Assembly: GCF_003316765.1 (NCBI RefSeq)
Contig: NZ_NIJF01000036.1
Location: 42-63,596 of the forward strand
Direction of reading: 5' to 3'
DNA length: 63,555 nucleotides
Origin: Bacillus sp. P14.5
GTDB lineage: Bacteria > Bacillota > Bacilli > Bacillales > Bacillaceae_B
This document shows, one piece after another, positions 51,787 to 59,646 of this stretch. Numbering within the stretch: the first letter of the stretch is position 1; every line of letters starts with the position of its first letter. Position numbers and translations under genes: made by a program. The notes beneath the pieces were generated by a model. That model was not told where the DNA came from, made no database searches, and saw nothing but the letters and a program-made list of their open reading frames with translations.

Positions 51787-53326
51787 TCCATGCTTTCTCA
51801 TATTTCTGGATTAAATTCGGGTTGATCAAGGTGTTGATTTCCAGCTCCACTTCGTCACCATTCTCGTCGGTTATCCTGGAATCAATATCTTTTCCAAAAG
51901 TACTTAAACCCTTGAGCAGCTCATTGGTCAAAAACTTGGTTTCCACCTCTATCTCGAAATCAGCTAAAGACCGTTCCTCCCGGGAAGCCAGTACGAACCC
52001 CCAGTCACCGAAGCTCGGTATATCAACATGAAGGTTTTCTGTTTTCATGCCGGCAGCCTCAATGGTCTTATCAATGCTCCAATACACTTCTGTCGCAAAA
52101 GTCGGGCTTGTACTCTGCACCATGATTGTGCCGCCCGGGGGAAGGTGGTTGCGGAGCAGCTGATAAAACTCAAGGGTATACAGTTTATTTAATGATTCAT
52201 TATTTGGATCAGGGAGGTCGACTAAAATAACATCATAAAAATCTGTGGCTTTTTCCATAAAGTTAAAGGCATCCTGATTGACCACCTCGACACGATCATC
52301 TTCGAAGGCATGTCCATTCAGCTCTGCTATGGCTGGATTCTCTTCTGCCAGCTCCACAACACGGGGATCGAGATCTACAAGAGTGATATGTTTGACCTCA
52401 TCATATTTTCTCAATTCCCTGATTGCTAATCCGTCCCCGCCGCCCAGGATAAGTATATTTTCTTTTCTTTCCGCACCGGCCATTGCCGGATGGACAAGGG
52501 TTTCATGGTACCGGTATTCGTCCGATGAACTGAATTGCAGCTGGCCATCCAGGAACATCCGCAGATCGCCTTGTTCTTTCGTCAGAATGATCTGCTGATA
52601 ATTGGTATTCTCAGAAAAGACGATGGGATCGCGGTACAACTTTTGCTCAAAAGAAAAGGCCATCTCCTCTCCCCAAAACACTCCGGATAATAAGAAGAGG
52701 AATACCGCAATGCCGGCAGCTGCATGTTTCTTGAAAGAGGCAATTTCATCCTTGAAATACACGATGAGCCAAAGGGCCACGATGACATTCACCAAGGCGA
52801 CAATAAAAGCTGTTTTGACCAAGCCGAATTGTGGTCTCAGCAGATAGACAAACAACAATCCGCCAATCAAACCTCCCGCATAATCTGAAAAAAGCACTCT
52901 CGCTGTACTTCGATTCAACGTTTCTCCAATTTCATTTGCTTTTCTGATCAATATCGGAAGCTCAACGCCTGTCAATGCTCCCACAATGGCTGTCACGGCA
53001 TAGAGGAAAAAGGCGTCCGTCCCTTCACCAAAGAAGGCTGTTACTCCGAATAAGGTGAAGATGGACAGTCCCCCGATCAGGCCGATAAGCAGTTCAATCC
53101 AAATAAAAGAGACAATAAGGTTCTTGGTCACCTTTTCACTGACAGAAGCACCGATTCCCATACCTGTCAAAAAAAGCGAGATCGTCAACGTATATTGCTT
53201 CACGCCGTCTCCTAAAATATATGAACCCGCGGCACCAAACAGGACTTCAAAGATGATCCCGCAAATCGAGACTATCCCTGAAGCCCAATAAATCGCTTTC
53301 GTTTTTCGAATTCCTTCGTTTTCCAC
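51776..53326 (-). CDS. Membrane-fused spermidine-synthase-like protein
   Basis: A 516-residue fusion. The N-terminal half (about 12-225) has six to seven hydrophobic segments and includes ALTGVELPILIRKANEIG; the C-terminal half is a SpeE-type aminopropyltransferase. The latter shows FLDGQLQFSSSDEYRYHETLVHPAM, the SAM-fold ILGGGDGLAIRELRK, DLDPRVVELA and the catalytic-loop DLPDPNN. It should use decarboxylated SAM or a relative at the membrane surface. Last gene of the PspA/DUF4178 operon. Confidence 0.85.
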   Translation of the reverse strand: MENEGIRKTKAIYWASGIVSICGIIFEVLFGAAGSYILGDGVKQYTLTISLFLTGMGIGASVSEKVTKNLIVSFIWIELLIGLIGGLSIFTLFGVTAFFGEGTDAFFLYAVTAIVGALTGVELPILIRKANEIGETLNRSTARVLFSDYAGGLIGGLLFVYLLRPQFGLVKTAFIVALVNVIVALWLIVYFKDEIASFKKHAAAGIAVFLFLLSGVFWGEEMAFSFEQKLYRDPIVFSENTNYQQIILTKEQGDLRMFLDGQLQFSSSDEYRYHETLVHPAMAGAERKENILILGGGDGLAIRELRKYDEVKHITLVDLDPRVVELAEENPAIAELNGHAFEDDRVEVVNQDAFNFMEKATDFYDVILVDLPDPNNESLNKLYTLEFYQLLRNHLPPGGTIMVQSTSPTFATEVYWSIDKTIEAAGMKTENLHVDIPSFGDWGFVLASREERSLADFEIEVETKFLTNELLKGLSTFGKDIDSRITDENGDEVELEINTLINPNLIQKYEKAWTTY

Positions 53327-53412
53327 TGATAAGTCCCCTTTATGAAAGCCTTCGGGTCAAAAGTTAATCTATTCCTCCGTCCAGCTGGAAAGCCGAACGG
53401 AGGTTTTCACAT

Positions 53413-53808
53413 TTACGTTATCGAAGCTCCGATGACAAATGCCAACCCGACTGATACAGCAAAAGTGATGATTCCAACCGCAATGTTCCCTTTGTGCAGC
53501 TGTTCTTCAACAGAGAACTTTCTTGTAACCAGTTCAAACAGCAAGTAGGCAACCATCTGCAAGACGACACCGAATGCTCCCCAAATCAATGTATCCGTCA
53601 ACGCGGAACTGTGATAAATCGAAAAAGCAAGGATGACACAGATACCAATGACTTTTCCGCTGATGGAAAGGGCAACCGCTTGATTTCCCGCGAGCACCTC
53701 ATCCCAATCCTTGTATTTACTTGTTAACAATTCGAAGATAAAAAGTCCTGCAATAACAATCACTATCGCGATTGCGAAGTACATAAGTGTTAAAATAAAT
53801 GGTTCCAT
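53413..53808 (-). CDS. DUF350 (YjfL-type) membrane protein
   Basis: A 131-residue protein with four membrane segments (about 5-27, 47-66, 73-94, 106-128), matching the DUF350 repeat. It includes LIWGAFGVVLQMVAYLLFELVTRKFSVEEQLHKGNIAVGI. Function unknown; the family recurs beside PspA-like and polyamine-ligase genes, as in the E. coli yjf cluster. It lies between the DUF4247 lipoprotein and SpeE-like genes. AAGGGAGATCAAGGC precedes the ATG. Confidence 0.82.
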   Translation of the reverse strand: MEPFILTLMYFAIAIVIVIAGLFIFELLTSKYKDWDEVLAGNQAVALSISGKVIGICVILAFSIYHSSALTDTLIWGAFGVVLQMVAYLLFELVTRKFSVEEQLHKGNIAVGIITFAVSVGLAFVIGASIT

Positions 53809-53908
53809 GCCTTGATCTCCCTTCTAATTTCCTTGTTCAATTCAGTTGCAGCCTCCAGCTCCCACGGATCAATTAACCTGCCGGGGCTGGACATAGCGCT
53901 TCCACTTT

Positions 53909-54511
53909 TTATTTTCCGGCACCTGGACCGCCGCCCCTTACAGAGGATGATCCTCCGCGGATAGGTGATTTATTGTAGCCTGAAAAGGTTCCACCTGATC
54001 TGCTGTAGCCTCCGTAACACGATTCAGGGTTGTTTCGGCATTTCAGCCGCTGGCTTCTGTCCCAGTCATTTGTACCGAGTAAACTATTCAAAACCGAATA
54101 GAGCAGCAGCCCCTCAAAGAAACTCGGGCTGTAGTTGTTGCGGACAAACTGGTCATTAGCCACTTCGATCATGGTGTTCGCACTGTCTTCTTCATCTTCT
54201 GTTAGGATGACAAATAACTCATCATAGACAATCACCTGCTTATTGTCCTTCTTATCACTGATCCTTTCAGGTTCCTCGTGATTCTGGATCGCTTGGGCAA
54301 CTTCGTCAATTGACTGATTTTCTGCTATGTATATTTCTGAATAATTGCTGTCATCTGTCCCGCTTGCCACCGTATCGGTAAAGTTATATTCATTATTGAT
54401 AAAATCAACTATACCTTCTTTAAATATAGAACCGCTTCCTGAACCGGAGCCAGGCCCGCAGGCAGTCAGCATAACCACCGAAATGATTAATACAGTTAAC
54501 GACTTCTTCAT
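53909..54511 (-). CDS. DUF4247 lipoprotein
   Basis: A 200-residue protein. The signal peptide ends in lipobox MLTAC, then a Gly/Ser linker. The globular part (about 30-150) carries IYIAENQSIDEVAQAI and VIVYDELFVILTED. The C-terminus is a Gly/Ser/Arg-rich tail with a CRNNPESC cysteine pair. It fits DUF4247, a family known from Bacillus operons with DUF4178 and DUF350. Probably anchored on the outer face of the membrane. Confidence 0.8.
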   Translation of the reverse strand: MKKSLTVLIISVVMLTACGPGSGSGSGSIFKEGIVDFINNEYNFTDTVASGTDDSNYSEIYIAENQSIDEVAQAIQNHEEPERISDKKDNKQVIVYDELFVILTEDEEDSANTMIEVANDQFVRNNYSPSFFEGLLLYSVLNSLLGTNDWDRSQRLKCRNNPESCYGGYSRSGGTFSGYNKSPIRGGSSSVRGGGPGAGK

Positions 54512-54559
54512 TTACTCACCTACTTTCAGTTGCGCATTGCTTCAAAGTGATATGATTAG

Positions 54560-55120
54560 TTCCTATTTAGACTGCTTGAATACATCTTCTCCAATATTTT
54601 GCCTAGTTCATGTAACCAAGGGGCTTGCTTGGGTACATCTTTTCCTCTATCCCGACCAGTTCATGTACCCAGGAGGATTGCTTGGGTACATCTTTTCCAC
54701 TATCCCGACTAGCTCGTGTACCCATGAGGCTTGCTTGAGTACATCTTTTCCTCTATCTCACCTGGTTCGTGTACCCAAAAGGCTTGCTTGGGTACATCTT
54801 TTCCTCTATCCCGACTAGTTCGTGTACCCATGAGGATTGCTTGGGTACATCTTTTCCTCTATCCCGACTAGCTCGTGTACCCATGAGGATTGCTTGGGTA
54901 CATCTTTTCCTCTATCTCACCTAGTTCATGTACCCAAAAGGAGTGCTTGGGTACATCTTTTCCTCTATCTCACCTAGTTCATGTATCCAAGAATGCTGCC
55001 TGAGGACATCTTCTCCAACATGACGCAAAGTTCATGTCCCCAAGAGGAGTGCTTGAATACATCTTATCCAATATTTTGCCTAGTTCATGTACCCAAGAGC
55101 ACACCCTGGATACATTTTCC
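54560..55120. repeat. 53-bp tandem repeat array (about 11 units)
   Basis: Units of 52-57 bp follow the pattern GTTCATGTACCCAAGAGG, CTTGCTTGGGTACATC, TTTTCCTCTATCCCGACTA. GTACCCA and TGGGTAC form a 7-bp dyad in each central unit; outer units are degenerate. It separates pspA from the DUF4247 gene within one transcriptional direction. Confidence 0.88.
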
Positions 55121-55190
55121 CAATGTTATATCATCAAGAAGACACACATAAGCAGGAACCGCCACTCGCGCGGTTCCTGAAATTACTGGT

Positions 55191-55862
55191 CTATTCTTTG
55201 CCTAGTTGTTTCTTTAACGCTGCCAGTTCGTCATCAACGTCATTGTTCTTATCTAATGCATCAAGTTCGTCATCCAGGCTGCGGTTTGATGATTTCATAT
55301 CCTCGCTTGTTTCAGCTTCCGCTTCGAATTGCAGGACCTTCTCTTCCATGCGGTCGAAGCCTTTTCTTGATTCGTCTCCGCCAATGGAAGACATCGCACG
55401 GTTCATTTTGGTACGGGTTTTTGCCGATTCAGCGCGCGCCTTTAATGAATCCTTCTTCAGCTTCATCTGGTTGTATTCATTCTTCATTTCATCAAGCTTC
55501 TTGCGCAAGCTGTCGGCATCGCCTTTAGCTCTATCATAGGATTCACGCATTGAATCAGCTTGGGCGCTGTGGACCTTTTTGTCTTCAAGTGCTCTTCTGG
55601 CAAGATCGTCATTTCCTGCTTCCAGTGCTTTGACAGCCTGCTCCTGTCTTTTTTCAGCCATTTTAATGGCGTCTTCAAATTTTCTTTGAAGCATTTTTTC
55701 ATTCGCGATCTGCTTTGCTACTGCAGCCTCCGCATCACGGATATCCGCTTCCATCTCGCGCATGAACTGATCAAGCATTTTTACTGGATCTTCTGCTTTA
55801 TCCAGCATGGCATTCAGTTCTGAACCGACTACTGTCTTTACTCTTTTAAATAATTGAAACAT
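55191..55862 (-). CDS. pspA: PspA/IM30 family protein
   Basis: A 223-residue, nearly all-helical ESCRT-III-like protein that coats and repairs the inner leaflet of the membrane. The N-terminal amphipathic helix is MFQLFKRVKTVVGSEL, followed by PVKMLDQFMREMEADIRDAE and long coiled coils (about 60-160). The C-terminus is short and acidic. It follows the DUF4178 gene by 16 bases with GGAGGATG before the ATG. Sigma-W control matches the regulation of pspA in B. subtilis. Confidence 0.9.
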   Translation of the reverse strand: MFQLFKRVKTVVGSELNAMLDKAEDPVKMLDQFMREMEADIRDAEAAVAKQIANEKMLQRKFEDAIKMAEKRQEQAVKALEAGNDDLARRALEDKKVHSAQADSMRESYDRAKGDADSLRKKLDEMKNEYNQMKLKKDSLKARAESAKTRTKMNRAMSSIGGDESRKGFDRMEEKVLQFEAEAETSEDMKSSNRSLDDELDALDKNNDVDDELAALKKQLGKE

Positions 55863-55878
55863 GATTTCATCCTCCTGA

Positions 55879-56388
55879 TTAATTGCTAGCGATTATTTTA
55901 ATTTCATATTCATTGATCTCATACCCGCGGCTTACCTCAATCTCACTGCCCCAGATCTCCACAGACAGATAGCTTTCTTCCTCTTCGTCCTCAAAGTCGA
56001 AGTAACGGCAATTTATGTCATTTACATTTTTCCCTCTGCCTTGTCCTTTTACTCTTGCAGTCCCGGACTCATCCAGATAATAGCGTGTGCCGTTATAGTC
56101 AACTTCTTCCGGAATGGGCTCACTCAGCTTCAGCTTCACTTTCTCATAAATCCCCAGATATACCTGATCGTCCATCTCGGCGCTGAGCCAGACTGTACGC
56201 CCCGGGCTTTCCAATTGATATCCAATCCATTCAAAGCCATGGTCATTATATGTTAGCTTGCTGACTACTTCATAGTCCTCAAGGTCATAAGCCACTATAT
56301 CCCCGACTTCGATTGTGAAAACATTTCTGTCTTTTACAACCGGCACTTCCTTTTCCTTTTTGCCGAACAGCCTTTTTAATATGCTCAT
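55879..56388 (-). CDS. DUF4178 domain protein
   Basis: A 169-residue soluble protein. After a basic N-terminus (MSILKRLFGKKEKE) it has the DUF4178 beta-rich domain, in VGDIVAYDLEDYEVVSKLTYNDHG, YQLESPGRTVWLSAEMDD and YYLDESGTARVKG. The family occurs with PspA-like proteins and polyamine-related enzymes; function unknown. The ATG at 56388 has GGAGGTG five bases upstream; the open frame to 56442 overlaps the promoter region. First gene of the operon. Confidence 0.83.
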   Translation of the reverse strand: MSILKRLFGKKEKEVPVVKDRNVFTIEVGDIVAYDLEDYEVVSKLTYNDHGFEWIGYQLESPGRTVWLSAEMDDQVYLGIYEKVKLKLSEPIPEEVDYNGTRYYLDESGTARVKGQGRGKNVNDINCRYFDFEDEEEESYLSVEIWGSEIEVSRGYEINEYEIKIIASN

Positions 56389-56430
56389 GTTTTCACCTCC
56401 GCCCAGATGTACTATGTTCTTACTAACATA

Positions 56431-56456
56431 TACGCACTGCAATTCAAAAAGTTTCA
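56431..56456 (-). promoter_or_regulatory. Sigma-W-type (ECF) promoter of the PspA operon
   Basis: On the minus strand TGAAAC (56451-56456), exactly 16 bases, CGTA (56431-56434), followed by TATG. This is a full match to the sigma-W consensus TGAAAC-N16-CGTA, about 43 bases before the DUF4178 ATG. Confidence 0.88.
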
Positions 56457-56774
56457 GATTAACGCAATTCTATTTTAAGTATTTTATTTATTTTTAAATT
56501 TCCTCTTATAATAACTTCAACCCATTCGCTCTGAATCCTTTATTTTTCTGTTCTCTTCGTGATGTTAGATGCTTTAATCTAAAACGATAATTTTCAGTTC
56601 ATGCTCCGAGCATTTCTCTCCTGTAATAACCGTGGAGATTCTTTCCTCACTTAATTACATTTTTAGGTTTATACTCTTTCCTGATATCAGTCTATCCTAA
56701 CCCCTCCAAAAAATAAAAGGGTTTTCCTCCACATATACAGAAGTAGTAAGGAAAATGCTGTAGGGGGACTAATA
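56457..56774. other. Divergent intergenic region
   Basis: About 320 AT-rich bases upstream of both the PspA operon and the DinB gene. Apart from the sigma-W promoter at its left edge I see no clear motif. Confidence 0.4.
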
Positions 56775-57275
56775 ATGGAGGATTCACAACTTTTTAAGCA
56801 AATGGATTTCATCCGCATGAGGACGATAGCTGCCCTGGATAATACAACGGAGGAAATGGCGGACCTTGTTCCAGACGGTTTTAAAAATTCGATCCGCTGG
56901 AACTTGGGACATATTTATCTAAGCCAGGAAAATCTTATCCATTCTTTCGCAGGAGAGAAAGGACAAATTCCCGAAGGCTTTCCCGAACTATTCGGCTTCA
57001 ATACAAGCCCGGATTCCTGGAAGGGTTCTCCCCCCTCACTCCCGGAGCTTAGGCAGCTTCTGTCCGAACAGCCGAAAAGATTGAAAGATTCTTTCTTGGG
57101 CCGATTATCCGAAAAAGGGGAGAAACCATTCCAAATGACAAAGGAAATCGCTTTTGAAACGTTGGCCGAAGTGGTGTCCTTCGCAAACTGGCATGAAGGC
57201 CTGCACCAGGGAGCTATTACTGCCATCAAGCGCGTTCAGGGTATCGAAAACCTGTGGGATTCCGTAAAAGCTTAA
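56775..57275 (+). CDS. DinB superfamily protein
   Basis: A 166-residue four-helix protein. Probable metal-ligand histidines are in RWNLGHIYLSQEN and NWHEGLHQGAI, arranged as in DinB/YfiT-like metalloenzymes (possible thiol S-transferases). It differs from the DinB protein at 43196. TAGGGGGAC precedes the ATG. It is monocistronic, with its own terminator. Confidence 0.82.
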   Translation: MEDSQLFKQMDFIRMRTIAALDNTTEEMADLVPDGFKNSIRWNLGHIYLSQENLIHSFAGEKGQIPEGFPELFGFNTSPDSWKGSPPSLPELRQLLSEQPKRLKDSFLGRLSEKGEKPFQMTKEIAFETLAEVVSFANWHEGLHQGAITAIKRVQGIENLWDSVKA

Positions 57276-57335
57276 AATTGAAATAATAAGTGCTTCGTCC
57301 CAGGGAACTGTACGCTTAATCAAGTAACCGCTATA

Positions 57336-57365
57336 AAAGCCATTCCAGCAAGCTGGAATGGCTTT
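57336..57365. terminator. Terminator after the second dinB-like gene
   Basis: AAAGCCATTCCAGC-AA-GCTGGAATGGCTTT perfect 14-bp stem, between convergent genes. Confidence 0.85.
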
Positions 57366-57388
57366 CGTTTGCAAATAAGCAGGTTGTA

Positions 57389-57613
57389 TTAATCTTTGAT
57401 CCTGGCAAAAAGCTTGATGCAGTAAATCGCTGAAAGACCAACAAGGACGTAAACAATTTTAGAAAGAATGGCTTCTTGCCCGCCGAAGATCGCTGCCACT
57501 AAGTCAAACTCGAATAATCCGACAAGCAGCCAGTTTAAGCCTCCGACAATTAATAGTATCAGTGCAATTGAATCTAAGGTCTTGATTACTATATGCCCCT
57601 TAGAAATAATCAC
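57389..57613 (-). CDS. DUF378 family membrane protein
   Basis: A 74-residue protein with two membrane helices. The first is LDSIALILLIVGGLNWLLVGLFEFDLVAAIFG, the DUF378 signature, and the second is IVYVLVGLSAIYCIKLF. Function unknown. The start is odd: the open frame begins at a GTG (57613), but the best ribosome site (TAAGGGG) lies inside it, just before CATATAGTAATC, where no standard start codon occurs. Confidence 0.75.
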   Translation of the reverse strand: MIISKGHIVIKTLDSIALILLIVGGLNWLLVGLFEFDLVAAIFGGQEAILSKIVYVLVGLSAIYCIKLFARIKD

Positions 57614-57680
57614 AAAACAATCGACGTATTATTCTTGTTTAATTCATGTTTATGCTTTGTTGACTATATAGATCAAAACA

Positions 57681-57742
57681 AAAAGGAGTGTCAAAATCGA
57701 TAGGATTAGGCACTCCTTTTGATGTGTAATTTTTAATTTTGC
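57681..57742. repeat. 62-bp hairpin repeat, copy 2
   Basis: AAAAGGAGTGTCAAAATCG...AGGCACTCCTTTTGATGTG, with the tail TAATTTTTAATTTT. About five in six positions match the copy at 15712-15773. Terminator-like. Confidence 0.8.
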
Positions 57743-57777
57743 ACTCACTCCTGAGATATGGCTTTCAGCTTCTTGAT

Positions 57778-58779
57778 TTACAGACGGACTGGACTATTCA
57801 ATTTGAGGGACTCATAACAAGCTTGAATGGCTTTGATATTCCTGATGGTATCTTCGGATGAGTAAACGGGTTTTTCTCCATTCAGTATGCAGTGTCCGAA
57901 GTGGGCTGCTTGAATTTCATATTGATTTCCCTTTAATACCTCTTTTTTCTCTTCCCCTTTTTCATCCAGGATGACAATGCTGACTTCACCATCAACAAAA
58001 CGATCTGAACGGTATGCAAATGGAACCTTGATCGTCCCTTTGGTTCCTGAAATTTCATAGAAATCTCTCATCGGTTGTTCAAAACTGCATTCGAAACTGG
58101 CTGTCATCCCGTTTTCGAAGCTGAGGATGCCTGCTGCTTTGGTATCTACACCAAAACCTTCATGAATACTTGCATTCACATAGACCTCTTTAGGCTCTTG
58201 CCCCAGAATGTATCTGGTGGAATGGATGCAGTAGCAGCCGACATCCCAGATGCTTCCTCCCCCCAAATTTTTGTCCAGCCGGATATTTTGTTTGTTTTTT
58301 TCAAAATCAAATTTAAAGGTGAAGGCTGACCGCATGTGGCGTACTTCCCCTATCACGCCTTCTGCAATCAGCTCCCTCACACGTTTATGCTGTGGATGGA
58401 ATTGATACATGAAGGCCTCCATAAACAGGACATTATTTAAACGGCAGGCTTCGGCCATTGCCTCTGCGTCTTCCACATTCAATGCAGCCGGTTTTTCACA
58501 AAGCACATGCTTCCCTTTCTCGGCCGCGTTCATTACCCACTCTTTATGCATCGTGTTTGGCAGCGGAATGTAAACCGCCTGAATATCGGGATCTTCTAAA
58601 AGTTCTTCATAACTCTGGTAAGCTTTCGGGATGGAATATTCATTTGCGGTCTCTTCCGCCTTCCCGCTATTGCTTGCAATCGCAGTGATTTCTGCATTCT
58701 CGCAATTTTTCAGTGCCGGAATCATTGCTTTCTTTGCAATGTTTGCCGTGCTCAGGATTCCCCATTTTACAACGCTCAT
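57778..58779 (-). CDS. Gfo/Idh/MocA family oxidoreductase
   Basis: A 333-residue NAD(P)-dependent dehydrogenase. The N-terminal Rossmann fold is WGILSTANIAKKAMIPAL, followed by VYIPLPNTMHKEWVMNAAEKGKHVLCEKPAA with the EKP catalytic lysine. The C-terminal fold includes GGGSIWDVGCYCIHSTRYILG. The substrate is probably a sugar or inositol-like polyol and is not predictable. GGAGGAGAAG precedes the ATG. It is followed by no related sugar genes. Confidence 0.9.
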   Translation of the reverse strand: MSVVKWGILSTANIAKKAMIPALKNCENAEITAIASNSGKAEETANEYSIPKAYQSYEELLEDPDIQAVYIPLPNTMHKEWVMNAAEKGKHVLCEKPAALNVEDAEAMAEACRLNNVLFMEAFMYQFHPQHKRVRELIAEGVIGEVRHMRSAFTFKFDFEKNKQNIRLDKNLGGGSIWDVGCYCIHSTRYILGQEPKEVYVNASIHEGFGVDTKAAGILSFENGMTASFECSFEQPMRDFYEISGTKGTIKVPFAYRSDRFVDGEVSIVILDEKGEEKKEVLKGNQYEIQAAHFGHCILNGEKPVYSSEDTIRNIKAIQACYESLKLNSPVRL

Positions 58780-58820
58780 TTACTCTTCTCCTCCTTTAGT
58801 ACTGATTTAAGGGCGAAATA

Positions 58821-59285
58821 TTACCTGCTGCTCTTTTTTCTATTTCCGTATGTTTCCTTCTCCGTCCGGAAGACGGCATATTTCATGAAGAAAAAACTTG
58901 CCCCTGATGACAGAATCATCGCCAGCCCTTTTGAAAGGTTGTGTACAAGAAAAGGCTGCATTGCTGTATATCCCAGCAAGTGAACCGATCCTATAAACAC
59001 TATATTACTGATCAATAGGCTGACAATCGCCTGGATCATGAAGGTGACTTTCACTCGTTTCGATCCTTTTCTGCCTTTGAAGGTCAGCCTCGAATTCCAA
59101 TAATAACTATTTGAAACGGCTAAAGTATAGGCCGCGGTGTTGAACAGGACTAGAACCGTCCCTTGTTCTGCAGGATATAGAAACAAGAACAAATTCAATG
59201 AAAGAATATCAATAAATGCGTTCATTATTCCAATGATGCTGAATTGAATGAGTTGAAAAAAGCCCCTTGGTTGATTTCCGGCCAT
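58821..59285 (-). CDS. GtrA family protein
   Basis: A 154-residue membrane protein with four segments (about 11-33, 41-58, 80-100, 112-133). The N-terminal QLIQFSIIGIMNAFIDILSLNLFLF and SNSYYWNSRLTFKGR are typical of GtrA, a family linked to flipping of polyprenyl-phosphate-linked sugars for envelope glycosylation. No glycosyltransferase is adjacent. GGAGGAATG overlaps the start region. Confidence 0.85.
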   Translation of the reverse strand: MAGNQPRGFFQLIQFSIIGIMNAFIDILSLNLFLFLYPAEQGTVLVLFNTAAYTLAVSNSYYWNSRLTFKGRKGSKRVKVTFMIQAIVSLLISNIVFIGSVHLLGYTAMQPFLVHNLSKGLAMILSSGASFFFMKYAVFRTEKETYGNRKKSSR

Positions 59286-59646
59286 ACATTCCTCCGAGCT
59301 CCCGCCTCTGGAATTTTATCTAAAGTATATACCATCCACTTTGGAAAATCTTCTCAGAACAATCTGCTGCATAATACGATTTAAATTTATTTTAACAGGA
59401 ATCCTATGGATAAATAACAGATCGTTCAAATGCTTCTAACGAAGTCCAACTAAATGACTGTTTTCTGCAGAAGAAATTTTTTCCAGCGTACTTTTCTGAA
59501 ATCGGGGTAAATAGGGATAGAAATTCAGACAGTATGTCCACAGATACATGACAAGCAATTATACATCTTGTATATGCTCGCTGCTGTTACGGTCAAACTA
59601 TAGATAAAGCTGGGATCACCGACTTTCAAAGCAAAGGGAGAGAGCC
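59286..59646. other. Divergent intergenic region before the MurE-like gene
   Basis: About 360 bases between gtrA and the MurE-like gene. The only candidate I see is TATAGATAAAG near 59600 as a -10 for the MurE-like gene, without a good -35. AAAGGGAGAGAG is its ribosome site. Confidence 0.35.
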
